Source of the DNA: Zarea fungicola
Lineage: Eukaryota; Ascomycota; Sordariomycetes; Hypocreales; Cordycipitaceae
NCBI GenBank assembly: GCA_900169235.1
Contig: FWCC01000022.1
Coordinates: forward strand, 1-64,000
Direction: 5' to 3'
DNA: 64,000 nucleotides
The first letter of the stretch is position 1, and every line of letters starts with the position of its first letter. This document shows positions 11,727-22,188 of this stretch, in pieces. The notes under the pieces are model-generated. The model worked only from the letters and a program-made list of their open reading frames with translations, did no database searches and was not told the DNA's origin. Made by a program: the position numbers and the translations under genes.

Positions 11727-12905
11727 TTAATTTGCATCTGCGCCAGTCGATGCGTCTGGGTCTTGCCCAATATTCTCCTTGCACCTCTGCAAAATGTGTC
11801 TCATGGGGTTAATGAACCGGAACTCTACTGGTGGCTCGAGCCAGCGCACCATCGTTGCCACATCAAATAAATCCACCTTTTTAATCATTTTCTTGGCAAG
11901 ATCATTCCATTTAACCTCGCATGCCCAGGAAAAGACTTCGAAGCAGTCATATTCCACCCCAGGTTGCTTCACCAGAAATTTGACTGCCGGGTGGAGCGCA
12001 CCATCATTCTCGCGCATGAGCTTCTGAATGGGCAACAGACCGTGCTCACCAGGGCGTATATTGGGATCTACCCTCTCATCAGCTAGCAGAACAGCCGCAA
12101 TATCCGTTCGATCCAGGCTACAGGCCAGCGAAAAGGGCGTATTGCCGTAATACAATTCGTTAGGGTCCAGCTTGCCTGACTCAAGGAGTAGAATTGTTAT
12201 CTCGAGACCCTCCTGCTCCAGCTCAGCTGCAATAGCCTCGTGGAAGGCGCCAAACGTGTTGATAAAATGACCAGACCCTGTATGGAGCAAAGACAGGAGG
12301 TACTTGACGAGGACAGTGTTGTAGCTCCGGGCGGCCGCGGCGAGGACGCTGTAATCGCTGTCTGGCGGGTGCTGCGCGCCGAGACTGACCAGAAGCTTGA
12401 CCAAAACGATATCGCCGGCGAAAAGAGCGACCAACAGGGGGGTTAGTCCCATGCTCAGCACGCCATAATTTACATCGGCTCCCTGCTCCACGAGGAACCG
12501 GACCATGACCAAGTCTCGTTCGTTAAGAGACAGGCAGAGCGGCGACGACATTAAATACGGCTCGTCAGGGAAAACGGGGCGGAAAACCGGGCGAAAATCG
12601 GTATCGTAGCATTCCAATCTCAAGGTATCGTGGCATTTCACTCTCACATTGGCACCCGCCCTGATTGCCTTGCGCATGGTGGCGATGCAGCCGGTCCTTG
12701 CAGCCCAGCCCACGGCGAGGGACGGGACTCCCATTTCTTTGGGAAAGTCGCGCGCTCTCTGGTCGATTTTGTAAAGGTAATCGTCGAAAATGGTAAACAA
12801 GAGCTTGTTGGTGCGAGCCAAGCTATTGATGTCGGTGGTACTGCAGAGCAGTTTGCCGATCATGTCGAGAATCTCGTTCGGGAGACTGAGAAGCGACGGC
12901 GGCAT
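11727..12905 (-). CDS. F-box / ankyrin repeat protein 1
   Basis: Intronless, 392 aa from the ATG at 12905; an upstream in-frame ATG at 12959 would add 18 residues but the chosen start sits directly before the F-box. The N-terminus (SLLSLPNEILDMIGKLL, then SLARTNKLLFTIFDDYLY) is an F-box, which normally docks to Skp1 in an SCF ubiquitin ligase. Residues from about 85 on form degenerate ankyrin repeats: AARTGCIATMRKAIRAGANV, VMVRFLVEQGADVNYG, TPLLVALFAGDIVLVKLLV, TPFSLACSLDRTDIAAVLL. Inferred role: substrate receptor, target unknown. Paralogues lie at 13950-15044 (divergent), 22189-23544 and 46538-47229. Confidence 0.88.
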   Translation of the reverse strand: MPPSLLSLPNEILDMIGKLLCSTTDINSLARTNKLLFTIFDDYLYKIDQRARDFPKEMGVPSLAVGWAARTGCIATMRKAIRAGANVRVKCHDTLRLECYDTDFRPVFRPVFPDEPYLMSSPLCLSLNERDLVMVRFLVEQGADVNYGVLSMGLTPLLVALFAGDIVLVKLLVSLGAQHPPDSDYSVLAAAARSYNTVLVKYLLSLLHTGSGHFINTFGAFHEAIAAELEQEGLEITILLLESGKLDPNELYYGNTPFSLACSLDRTDIAAVLLADERVDPNIRPGEHGLLPIQKLMRENDGALHPAVKFLVKQPGVEYDCFEVFSWACEVKWNDLAKKMIKKVDLFDVATMVRWLEPPVEFRFINPMRHILQRCKENIGQDPDASTGADAN

Positions 12906-13123
12906 CGTGCTATCAAGTCCATGACGGTTAATGAATGTTTTCTTGTGATGTTTTGACAATAAAGATAATTGGCAACAAACCTGACGGCGAGATTTTTTCC
13001 TCTTCCTTTATTTTCCTGAAGTGGTTGATGAGTTCGAGTGGTCGTCCGTTTGCTGATGTGAGTTGCAAACGCAGCGTGAACGGGACGAGTGGATGGATGC
13101 GAGTGGCAAAGTGATAAGCAACG

Positions 13124-13265
13124 CCGTGCCAATTAATAGCGGGAGTAAAAGTGAGATTCAATGAAAACTGAAATTTCTTTGAATACTGCAATTCACGCCC
13201 CCCATTAAATTCTTTTTTTTTTGTAAGAAATTCTTTCCTCTGTATTTATGCGTATTTCCCTCCCT
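13124..13265. repeat. Interspersed repeat, segment A copy 2
   Basis: Aligns with 11227-11370 from GCCGTGCCAA through the shared AAGAAATTCTTT core, with many transitions. It lies upstream of F-box/ankyrin gene 1, as the other copy lies upstream of the membrane-protein gene. The match starts abruptly at the left boundary in both. Confidence 0.7.
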
Positions 13266-13787
13266 GGGCCACGCTTTCTCACGGCGTCTTTGACACCAGA
13301 CCACATATACAGTTTTACTCTAAACTCATCCTTCTACCATACGATAGCTTGTAATCCCACGGCAGGTGACGGTTAAAGAGGCGAGTAGCCTTTTCCACGC
13401 CTTAACTGAGGGTAGGCAGAGGCTTGGAATGGCGCATTTGGCAAGACTGGATTCAAGATTGTCCTGCCGAGTTGTAGGATATCTCATGAGCCAGTTGTCA
13501 AAGAAGACTGGTTGTTTTTAATATTTGAGCAGATGGTATGACAATTCTTCGGGAATTAATACATGAAAGACAATACGTGCCACCACTTGCACTTGGCATG
13601 GCGTGCAATGTGTCCAGCCATACGCAGGAAGCCGACTGAAGGTTCATACTCGACGCATTAAAACGCGAAGAAATCCAAAAGTGAATGTCTTTACCCTTAC
13701 ATCCGCTTCTATCCACTTCAATTTCAGTGAGCAAAAGCCCGGTCGTGAATGAAAATAGGTGGCGGGCGCAGCTCACCGTTTGCACTA

Positions 13788-13825
13788 CAAACAAATTGTG
13801 CTCAAACAAATTGTGCTCAAACAAA
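13788..13825. repeat. 15-bp tandem repeat
   Basis: Two perfect copies of CAAACAAATTGTGCT (13788-13802, 13803-13817) and a partial third. It lies about 130 bases upstream of the start of F-box/ankyrin gene 2, probably in its promoter or leader. Confidence 0.85.
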
Positions 13826-13949
13826 GTCACAGCTTGATTATAAAAGAGGAAAGTCCAAGAACTGCCAGACGTTTTTGTTCTCTTCCTCATTCTTCATCAC
13901 TCCTCTAATATTTTCCATCATCTTTCCAGTATCGACGACTCTCCTCACC

Positions 13950-15044
13950 ATGCAGTTTCTCGATTTTCCCGACGAAATCATCCTGGCCATCTGCTCCAAC
14001 CTGGATAATGTGGCAGATATCTGGAAGCTTGCCCAATGCAGCCGTCGGCTTTCGGAGCTCCTCGAACATGCCATGTATAAGCTCGATGCTGAGCGAGAAG
14101 ATGGAGAGCCAAGGGCACTGATGTGGGCCGTCTTTAACGACACCATGCGCCACAGAATGAGACACGGCATCATCTCCAAGGCTAAATCGGCCGGCGCAAA
14201 CATCAACGTCAGGCCCAGAAATCCTTTGGACGACTCCAGCCACTCTGAAAACGATCAAGGTCGCAACTTCAGCTTGCTCACGTGGGCCGTCCGCAAAAAG
14301 AAGAGGGATCTGACCGCGTCGCTGCTGCACTTGGGCGCCGATATCAACATCGGTGTCGACGACGGGACAGCGCCGGTGTTGATTGCCACCAGGGCTGGGG
14401 ATGTGGGAATGATGAACATGCTCCTGTTGTGCCGGCGCGTCGACCGCGGCGCCAGGTTCGCCAACGGGCCAGGTCTTGTCACCGCCGCCGTCCTGAGCGG
14501 AAGCCTGTGCGCCCTGCGGTGCATTCTCAACCATGGGTTCGACCCAAACGAGTCGGGCGATGGACTCGGTTGCCCCCTCTACATGGCCATCGGGGTGCAA
14601 AACTATGACATGGTGGACCTGCTGCTCAGCCACGAGAGCATCGATCCCAACATCACCGTCAAGATGAGGGCAGGATTGCCTGCGCGGGCGTTTGCGTACG
14701 CCTGCGGCAAGGAGTCTCTGGAAATCGTGAGCCTGCTCCACGACAGCGGCAAGGTCGACGTGAACGCGGAATGCATCCACAACTTCACGCCTGCAAAAGC
14801 GGCCCATTATGGTCGACGGATCGAAAACATGGAATATCTGCTCACGTCGGACAAGTGCACCCACGCCAATGACATTCTTTTCGAGCTGGCATGCGAAGAG
14901 TACGAGGAGGAATTGGCCAAGTGGATTGTTGGGTTGACGCCGCTGCGGAGCAACGCCCATAAACGTGCGTGGATGGATATTACGCGTGAGTTGGAGTTCT
15001 ATTCTCTCACAGTTTGGATCAGGACAAATTGGCGCAAGACTTAG
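13950..15044 (+). CDS. F-box / ankyrin repeat protein 2
   Basis: Intronless, 364 aa from ATG 13950 (context CTCACCATGC). The frame is open 67 codons further upstream, but the F-box begins immediately at this Met: FLDFPDEIILAICSNL then LAQCSRRLSELLEHAMYKLD. Ankyrin repeats follow: LLTWAVRKKKRDLTASLL with HLGADINIG, APVLIATRAGDVGMMNMLL, HGFDPNESGDG, PLYMAIGVQNYDMVDLLL, AFAYACGKESLEIVSLL. It is predicted to be an SCF substrate adaptor. It is arranged head to head with F-box/ankyrin gene 1, about 1 kb between starts, with repeats in the shared upstream region. Confidence 0.88.
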   Translation: MQFLDFPDEIILAICSNLDNVADIWKLAQCSRRLSELLEHAMYKLDAEREDGEPRALMWAVFNDTMRHRMRHGIISKAKSAGANINVRPRNPLDDSSHSENDQGRNFSLLTWAVRKKKRDLTASLLHLGADINIGVDDGTAPVLIATRAGDVGMMNMLLLCRRVDRGARFANGPGLVTAAVLSGSLCALRCILNHGFDPNESGDGLGCPLYMAIGVQNYDMVDLLLSHESIDPNITVKMRAGLPARAFAYACGKESLEIVSLLHDSGKVDVNAECIHNFTPAKAAHYGRRIENMEYLLTSDKCTHANDILFELACEEYEEELAKWIVGLTPLRSNAHKRAWMDITRELEFYSLTVWIRTNWRKT

Positions 15045-15474
15045 ATGTTACTCATGGGACCTATTTAGACGGGGACCTACTTTACTCAGATTACTTGCGA
15101 TGAAACTGTACAAAATTGTTTTTTAGTCGAGTTTACTGTAAGTGCCAAATGAAACCTTGGTCTCAATTTGCGTACAAGCCATTTACAATTATCAAACTGG
15201 TAGCGATGTGAAGTGATAACAGGATTAAACCCCGCACCGTGTTCTTCATGCGGCATATGGACACCTCCCGCACCGTCCTTGGTGGTTATGAGATCACTCT
15301 GTTGTTTGTCGGCGTCATCCTGCAGCCGGACGCCACCAACGAGAAGCATATTTATCCGGCTGCTCGCCCATGCGCCGGCAAAAATAATTGTGAAGTATGT
15401 TGCTACACTTATCTGGCCATCTGCTGCAATATATCCAAGGAAAAATATCGACTGTAATTTAATTGGCTTACAAC
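15045..15474. other. Intergenic, no gene seen
   Basis: Region between the F-box gene end and the S9 peptidase start. Short open frames only; a 5' exon for the peptidase was looked for and not found. Confidence 0.5.
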
Positions 15475-17796
15475 ATGAGTTCCGACACCAGTATCCTCAA
15501 CTTTGAGAAGAATTGCTTGCGCAGATCCATGATAATTCCAAGATGGCTCCCCGACTCAAATAGCGTTTTCTGGTACAGGCGAGAAATTTCCGACGGAAAG
15601 TTCTCATTTTTTCATGTTGATTGTGACGAGGGTATTTGTCGGCCAGCCTTTGACCATGCCCAGCTCGCCGACAAGTTATCTGAGAGTGGTGTGCCGGTCG
15701 AGCGTGATGCACTACCCTTCTCGTGGATCCATGTCGACGCTGATTGCTTATGGGTTCGATTTCCGTACAAGGACAAGATTTGGCAATTCTCTCACGATGG
15801 GAATCTGATGCAGTGGAAGGGAGATTTCCACCAGGGGCACTTTGATCGGGGCTGCCCAGAAGTTGCCTCACCTTGGTCACGAGAGTCTGCGGTTGTCACC
15901 CTGATAAACTACACGGCCAAAAGCATCGATGTTAAATGGATCAGCAACGAGGGTGATGTCCGCCACTGTGGTGTCCTGCACAGTGGTAAAACACGGATCA
16001 TTGAAACTTGGCTCAACCACTACTGGCGTCTGGTCCCTGTCGAGGCTGCACCAGACAGCTCGGTATCTTTCCAAGTGATCAGCCGCCGCAGTAAATTATT
16101 TATTGCAGACTGTGCGCTTGGAATATCTCTGAGTTGGAGCTCGGATCCCTTTACAGAGAAGGCGGGTGATGACGCGACGATGACGGCGAGCAATTTGTGG
16201 AGGCCATTCCTGCACGCTGGTAACCTCTGGGCGCGAGGATCGGATGACGCCGAGAGCCAAGTAACTTTTCGTGGTTTCAGCGACAATGAGTTCAAATATC
16301 TCTATGTCTCCCCTGATGGTAACTACGCCATCGTAAACCAGTGCAAAGCCGCATCTCAATCGTCGCTGCTACTGGTCGATGTGCTGCCCGAGGATCAGTT
16401 CCAACCAAAGCTGGTTCGCGAAGATTTTCGGCGTCCCGGGGAGAATCTCGAGGTAAAGAGACCATGTCTCTTCAACTTGGTTACCAAGAAAGAAGTTTTC
16501 GTCGACAGCAGCTTGTTTGGGAACCCATACGCCATCACGAATATAGGCTGGTCAGACGACAGCCAAAGATACTACTTCATCTTCAATCAACGTGGTCATC
16601 AAGTGCTACGACTTTTGGAAATCAACTTGAGTGGAGCTGTCAGGGTGTTGGCAGAAGAAGAAAGCAAGACTTTTGTTGATTATCACCAAAAGACTTACTG
16701 CAAGCTACTGCCAGACACAGATGAGTTCCTGTGGGCAAGCGAAAGGGACAACTGGAATCATCTATACCTATTCTGTTTGACTGATGGGAAGCTAAAATGC
16801 CAAATCACAAAGGGAGAGTGGGTGGTGCATTCAATTGACCATGTGGATGTCAAGAAACGGAAGCTGTGGCTGCGCGTGCTAGGCATCGTACCAGAGCAGG
16901 ATCCTTACTATGCCCACCTTGTTTCTGTCAACTTTGACGGATCGAAGCTCCGATTAATTACCAATGGCGATGGCTCACATAGTTGGCACTGGGGACCACA
17001 GCACCGCTTTCTGATCGATACCTGGTCGAGGGTAGACTGCCTACCGCAATCTAGCATCCGAGAGGCAGAGACAGGCAAGGAGTTGGTATTTCTGCACCAA
17101 GAGAAGCTACCCGCCTGTCTTGAAGGAAAATGGACCCCAGCGGAGAGATTCACTGCGCCGGGTCGAGACGGCAAGACGCATATTTACGGCATCATCATTT
17201 ACCCACAGGACTTTGACAGGACCAAGAAATATCCCGTCATTGAATTCATCTACGCGGGTCCACAAGACTTCTATACCAATAAATTATTTGGTCCTCTGAC
17301 TGATTTTAGAGTGCTTGCTGACAAGGGATATATCGTTGTTCGATCCGATGGCATGGGCACAAATTGGAGGTCAAAGACCTTTCAAGATGTGTCTTATAAA
17401 AGTCTCCACGACGCTGGGTTCACAGATCGCATTGCGTGGATGCGTGCTGCCGCCGAGTCGCGGCCCTATATGGACCTCTCCCGCGTCGGTTGTTACGGTA
17501 TATCGTCTGGCGGCCATTCTGCCGTTGCGGCAGTACTGCATCATTCGGACTTTTACAAGGCTGCCATGGCTGGCAACGGAGCCCACGATGATCGTATGGG
17601 ATCCTTGCTGTGGAGTGAGATGTGGATGGGCTACCCGGTTGATGAGAGATATGAGGAGTGTTCCTACATGACACACGCACATAAACTAGGAGGGGCTCTA
17701 ATGTTGGCTGTTGGCGGCATGGATAATGTGGTTGACCCGTCGTCGACGATGCGTCTGGCCCAGCGACTCATGACGCCGACAAGGATTTTGAATTAG
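15475..17796 (+). CDS. Prolyl oligopeptidase family S9 (DPP-like), C-terminus out of frame
   Basis: 773 aa in one exon from ATG 15475. Residues 1 to about 530 are the beta-propeller (repeated blade-like segments such as WLPDSNSVFWYRRE, SPDGNYAIV, NHLYLFCLTDGKL). The alpha/beta hydrolase part follows, with YPVIEFIYAGPQ and the nucleophile motif GISSGG (family consensus GxSxGG), then the Asp region VGGMDNVVDPSST. No signal peptide, so probably cytosolic. After RLAQRL the frame ends in an unrelated tail (MTPTRILN, stop 17794-17796). The next frame from about 17770 continues the family sequence (DADKDFELVVVPKGGHE, including the catalytic His) to a TGA at 17895-17897. One missing base near 17768-17771 explains this. 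As read, the enzyme lacks its His and would be inactive. Confidence 0.85.
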   Translation: MSSDTSILNFEKNCLRRSMIIPRWLPDSNSVFWYRREISDGKFSFFHVDCDEGICRPAFDHAQLADKLSESGVPVERDALPFSWIHVDADCLWVRFPYKDKIWQFSHDGNLMQWKGDFHQGHFDRGCPEVASPWSRESAVVTLINYTAKSIDVKWISNEGDVRHCGVLHSGKTRIIETWLNHYWRLVPVEAAPDSSVSFQVISRRSKLFIADCALGISLSWSSDPFTEKAGDDATMTASNLWRPFLHAGNLWARGSDDAESQVTFRGFSDNEFKYLYVSPDGNYAIVNQCKAASQSSLLLVDVLPEDQFQPKLVREDFRRPGENLEVKRPCLFNLVTKKEVFVDSSLFGNPYAITNIGWSDDSQRYYFIFNQRGHQVLRLLEINLSGAVRVLAEEESKTFVDYHQKTYCKLLPDTDEFLWASERDNWNHLYLFCLTDGKLKCQITKGEWVVHSIDHVDVKKRKLWLRVLGIVPEQDPYYAHLVSVNFDGSKLRLITNGDGSHSWHWGPQHRFLIDTWSRVDCLPQSSIREAETGKELVFLHQEKLPACLEGKWTPAERFTAPGRDGKTHIYGIIIYPQDFDRTKKYPVIEFIYAGPQDFYTNKLFGPLTDFRVLADKGYIVVRSDGMGTNWRSKTFQDVSYKSLHDAGFTDRIAWMRAAAESRPYMDLSRVGCYGISSGGHSAVAAVLHHSDFYKAAMAGNGAHDDRMGSLLWSEMWMGYPVDERYEECSYMTHAHKLGGALMLAVGGMDNVVDPSSTMRLAQRLMTPTRILN

Positions 17797-18151
17797 TGGT
17801 CGTTCCGAAAGGAGGTCATGAGGCGAGCGAGTCACCCTGGGTCGAACGGAAAATGTTTGCCTTTTTCAAGAAGCACTTGCAGGATGACATTTCGTGAATT
17901 TTCACTGGCAAGGCACAGTACTGAGAGAGGCGTCTCTTGGTAGGTGTGCTGTTGGTAACTTGATATTCTACCTAGCTACTGGTAGAGGAATTCCTCCTCT
18001 ATACAGGAATTGGAAGGCAGGCAAAGCAAAAAAAAAACAACATACAAGGAAAATTCTCTACAGCTGCCGTGGTGACCTCGGATCCAGGGCAGGCTTCGCT
18101 GGATACGCTGCTTCAGTCAGCCGTCACAACAGAAACCCAGCACACGGGCTG

Positions 18152-19139
18152 TTAACACTCAAAGCCCTCAAGCTCTTTTTCGGTCCACTCCCACAATTCC
18201 TTCCCGGCCTCCCTGTCCAAGCCGGGCTCGGCCAGTATCCGAGCACTCCCAACTGGCGCATAAACAACACCACTCTCCACATCATTTCTATCGGCTGTCG
18301 CGGCCCAGACGAAGCTATCTGCACCACGACGCGGTGACAGAGCCAACAGGCCACCGAACGTAGTGACGAATAGAAAAATTCTGCTAATGTACCCGGTGTG
18401 GGCCCCGAGATTCGTATTCACGATTCCTGGATGAATAATGATGCTCTTAATGGATGGGTAGCGCCTAGCCAGCTCCTGGCCATACAAAGTGTTTGCGAGT
18501 TTGCTCTGTGCGTATCGGCCCCATGCACCAAGCTTCCGATTCTCCTGCCGAGTGTGTAGCTCTTCAAAGAGAATACCCCCGTGTGGGAGAACCTGGTGCA
18601 CAAGCGATGTTAGAGTTATAAGCCGGACATCCGATCCTGGGCGCTCTGCCGTTTTCAGCAAGGTCGGGAGTAACAGTTTAAGGAGTGCTGCATGGCCGAC
18701 GTGGTTAACACCAAACTGAATCTCGTACCCGTCGGGAGTGAGACCAGGAGGGGTGGCCATGATGCCTGCGCACAAAATAAGGATGTCAAGTGCGTCAGGA
18801 ACGAATCCAAGGAGCGCGGAGCGAATGCTCGCTCTCGAGCCCAAGTCACATCGTAGAAACGTAATTTCGACAAGTGGTGCGAATAGCTTGACTTCTTTTA
18901 TAATCTCGTTGGCTGCTTGTTCGTTGCGACCGGTGAAGTAGATGTGAGCCGGGCCATGTTTTGCGAATGCAAGGAGACCTTGTTTTCCTATACCGTCGGT
19001 ACCTATAAACGATGGCTGTGTGAACTAGAGCCTCAGATTGGAGAGAGCGCAGAGAAGCCTTACCACCTGTAAGAAAAATAACTTTTCCATCCAGATTACC
19101 AATGTCGGTGTCCGAGTTAAAGTTGGCTTTAGAGGTCAT
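18152..19139 (-). CDS. Short-chain dehydrogenase/reductase, 2 exons
   Basis: Exons 19064-19139 and 18152-19002 join (GTAAGG donor, TTTATAG acceptor) to 308 aa. The splice restores the cofactor motif TGGTDGIGK (TGxxxGxG). Other SDR marks: LILCAGIM (NAG-like strand), NHVGHAALLKLL, the catalytic Ser in ITLTSLVHQ, and Tyr/Lys in YAQSK. The C-terminus is a variable substrate loop with a PG motif (IIIHPGIVNT). It resembles retinol dehydrogenase/WW-oxidoreductase-like fungal SDRs; the substrate cannot be inferred. It is convergent with the damaged S9 peptidase. Confidence 0.92.
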
Positions 19140-21088
19140 TTTCGATGAAATACAGGTATGTTATTTTCATCCGCTGTGTGGCACTTGTGAAAGGCTAAAA
19201 GGTCCTTGAACCTGCAATGAAGTGCGATACTATTAATACGAAACCAGTCAATACTGATTTCTGCCGATAGTGGAGTATGAATTGTTTAAGAGACCATTTA
19301 TGCCACACCTCCGCATCCCCCCGTATGTCCGTCTATTGACTCGCCTACAATATCCGCCTCATATGTCCGCTGGAAAATCCCTGGTAGCCAGACAAGTGAC
19401 ACTACCATGCACCGCAATGGAATAGGAAAGGGGTAGTGTCATGTTGGTGAGATCAATATGCTCAGCTCTGTGCATTGTGGACAACTGAGCATACAGAGCA
19501 ACAGAGATTATACAAATTCATTAAGAAGCGGGAAGACCACAGCTAGTCCAGATAGCTTGAATCTCTACTGAAAAGTCTAAGCATTAATTTGCTATTGGCA
19601 GGTTTACTTTTAGCGATACAAGATATACTGCCAATGACCACTTTAGCCACTTTTGATGCCTGGCAGCTATCTCCCAGCTACATTCTTACTATGTGCTCCA
19701 TTTCACGATGATCCTAGCCACGCCAGTCTTGACGGCAATATTCTTATTCCATTTCCTATACCGTTTCCGAGTCATAACTACGACACCTGTTAATATGCCA
19801 ACGGCGGTTAGCCAGGCTATCAATATCGGTTGGCCCCGTCCACTACGGCAGGTTTTATTTTCGCCGAGCATCATTCCGTCCTTCATCAGCCCAGCACACC
19901 TAATTGTCCGCAACTGAGCGGACATATATTTGTCACGCAGAGCAGAAAGCTCTCATAGATACTATGCAATTGATTGGTAAGAAAAAGAGGCTATGAAGAG
20001 GTGTGTGACAATGCCGGCTAATGAGGTGGCCGTGGGACTCCTACTTAATTGAGTATTTTAAGCGAGTGCGAACCAGTCCCACCCGTCAGACTACCATGTT
20101 CTGCAGTGTACACCATGCCACGTTTTCCGCTTCATACCAAGTCATTTCAACGCTCCGTGATCGGCGACAGGCGATGGATTGAGATGAGAAAGGAAGCGAG
20201 CTGATGGCATCGAGATGTGTAGTTTCAGCTATTCTCAGTTGCCCACTCCGCCGGGGATATTGGAAGGAGTAAGAGTAAAAGTCCAATATCAGAGAGGCGC
20301 CAAGTCCCTGCTTGGTGGCGAACGCCATACAATCGACCGGTTCTTTCTTCCGATTCGTGCATATTTCCCGCAGCATACCAGAACCAGTATTCGGGTGTCG
20401 GGACGCTCAGCGGAGCTGCTCTTGGGGCTGATCTCCAACTTGGCCCAGCACCCGTGATAACCATGGGCTGGTCGCATTATTTTCTGAACAATTGGACAAG
20501 TCATGAGTCGTGGTAAGGATTGTGGGTCTAACTGCCAGGTCTTGAGGAAGTAGAAATGAGACGGCAGAACGTAAAAATACCCACTCAGTTTATTAGTAAA
20601 GCTCTCGCAATTATCCGAGTGGCTTTTTTGGCGCAAGGCTCTTACTCCCTTTCATCATCCCATGAGGAAAGGCGGATAAATAGATGCAGAAGAGTGTAAT
20701 GACGACTTTCATGGCGTCTATTATCATATTAGGGCATTAAGGAGCCGTGTCTTGTACCGCGAATGCAATGTTCTTGTTATCATACTGTTAGATGTAGCGC
20801 TTGTGATTTAGGTTAAGGCTGGAGGGGATGCCAAGCTAAGGTGCTGTCGAGTATGGCTCCAACGGGCTGGAACATGAACTTGAAATTCTGGGAAGGACTT
20901 TTTAATCCAAGTGCTCTGCTCAGGGTATTTCTTCTTTGAAAACCTAATCGTCCTTCGCACCTTGCTAGGGCCGAGTGGTTTCACAGCAGTTGCCGTTGGC
21001 AGCAAGTCTATCTGATCACCTCAATCCACGAGCTCGTATTGTAAATGAGTCAATCCATACCAGCTACTAAGAAAGTACTGAGATTGAG
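19140..21088. other. Gene-poor intergenic region
   Basis: No gene supported. A hairpin with perfect 10-base arms (19397-19406 and 19432-19441), a possible MITE (19361-19927) and a second palindrome near 19904-19921 (GTCCGC ... GCGGAC) lie here. Confidence 0.5.
19361..19927. mobile_element. Possible MITE with 11-bp terminal inverted repeats
   Basis: ATATGTCCGCT at 19361-19371 recurs inverted as AGCGGACATAT at 19917-19927; the outermost TA on each side could be a TA target site, as for Tc1/mariner-type elements. No transposase is encoded in the 567 bp. Inverted repeats this short can arise by chance. Confidence 0.25.
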
Positions 21089-21663
21089 ATGTATTCTTTA
21101 CAGCCAATTTTTGGCCGCCTGAAAGTCCATTTGGTGGACAAGGCGCCAGATACGACGTTTTGGCCATATGATGAGTCGTCGGTATACCTGAAGCCACCAA
21201 GCCCAGAGGTTGACTTGACTTGGAAACGCAGAACCGAGGAGAGCAGTTTCCGTCTTACCTCTCCTGAAGCTTGCAAGATGGACAAGAACCCCGGACACTC
21301 TAGCCTTGGCCGTTGGCAACAGCGAGCGGCTCGCAGGAATATCCGTCGTACGAGTCCGGCACCACCTACTTGGCCATGGTGGATGTCTTTCATCAAATTC
21401 TCTGTCTCAACAACATCTGACACACGACTTGGCATGATTATTACGGTAATCTCCGCCAGCCCTTTAGAAATCACGCTTTCCTTTCAAGACCATCTCCTTC
21501 GCAGCCACCATCTGCTCTTGCAAGTACTCACTTGTCATGTGGAGGTCCAACTTTACACGTTTAACATAATTCGGGGATATCGTGGACCATTTACAGGTTT
21601 GAGGCTTCAAAGAGAGCATCATATTTTGAGGATGTGCTAAAATGGAAAGAGAGAGGCGGGTGA
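21089..21663 (+). pseudogene. UstYa-like (DUF3328) gene remnant
   Basis: Three frames in succession give pieces of a UstYa-type oxidase. The first frame has YLKPPSPEVDLTWKRRTEE (the family has PPSPEVDxAW). The third frame at about 21330-21430 has EYPSYESGTTYLAMVDVFHQ followed by ILCLNN, the HQxHCLN motif with Leu in place of the second His. Past an intron-like gap (GTAATC to TTCGCAG) come LTCHVEVQLYTF and, in another frame, ASYFEDVLKWKE up to a TGA at 21661-21663. UstYa proteins act in cyclisation or oxidation of fungal RiPPs and related metabolites. Here at least three frame changes, one in-frame stop and no membrane-anchor exon argue for a decayed gene. No precursor peptide or other cluster gene is seen nearby. 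Confidence 0.6.
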
Positions 21664-22188
21664 CCATCACAATCAATCCGAGCCACCCGCCCCCTGGTAT
21701 CATAGAGCAGCCCGCTGAAAACAGGGCCATTCCATTCCCATCTTTGCCAAATAACTGCAAGAGATCCTGTTTGATACTGCATGTTAATCACCACTCATTC
21801 GGCAACATGCGGACAGACTGTGGGGAAAAGATACAAATAGCACCAATAATTGACATGGTGTACCCTGTTGTTTGTTACTGCCACACAGCAAATTCACCAA
21901 ATTTGCTTAGAGCTTTTAATCAAGTTCATTGGGGATGAATTCCAATGTTAAATTTGTAAAAAATTGGACGTTGGACGCAAGTAGCTTGAATGTGAACTCG
22001 CGGCGGTTTGCGCGTTTGCACAAACATTCGCGCACTCCACGCTCCGGCTTCTCACTTCCCAGCTGCATCATCCACGGCTGAATCCGATATCTTGGTTTCA
22101 AAATATTTCAGTCTTCTCCAATAATTATTTCAGCAAAGTTGCATTTTATCATCTTGGAATTTACAAAAAGGTATATAGTAGATCCGTC
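21664..22188. other. Intergenic, no gene seen
   Basis: Upstream region of F-box/ankyrin gene 3; A/T-rich towards 22100-22180. No recognisable element. Confidence 0.5.

Noticed and set aside
13905..14960. 351-codon minus-strand frame
   Set aside because: It is the antisense shadow of F-box/ankyrin gene 2; His/Gln/Val-rich, no motif.
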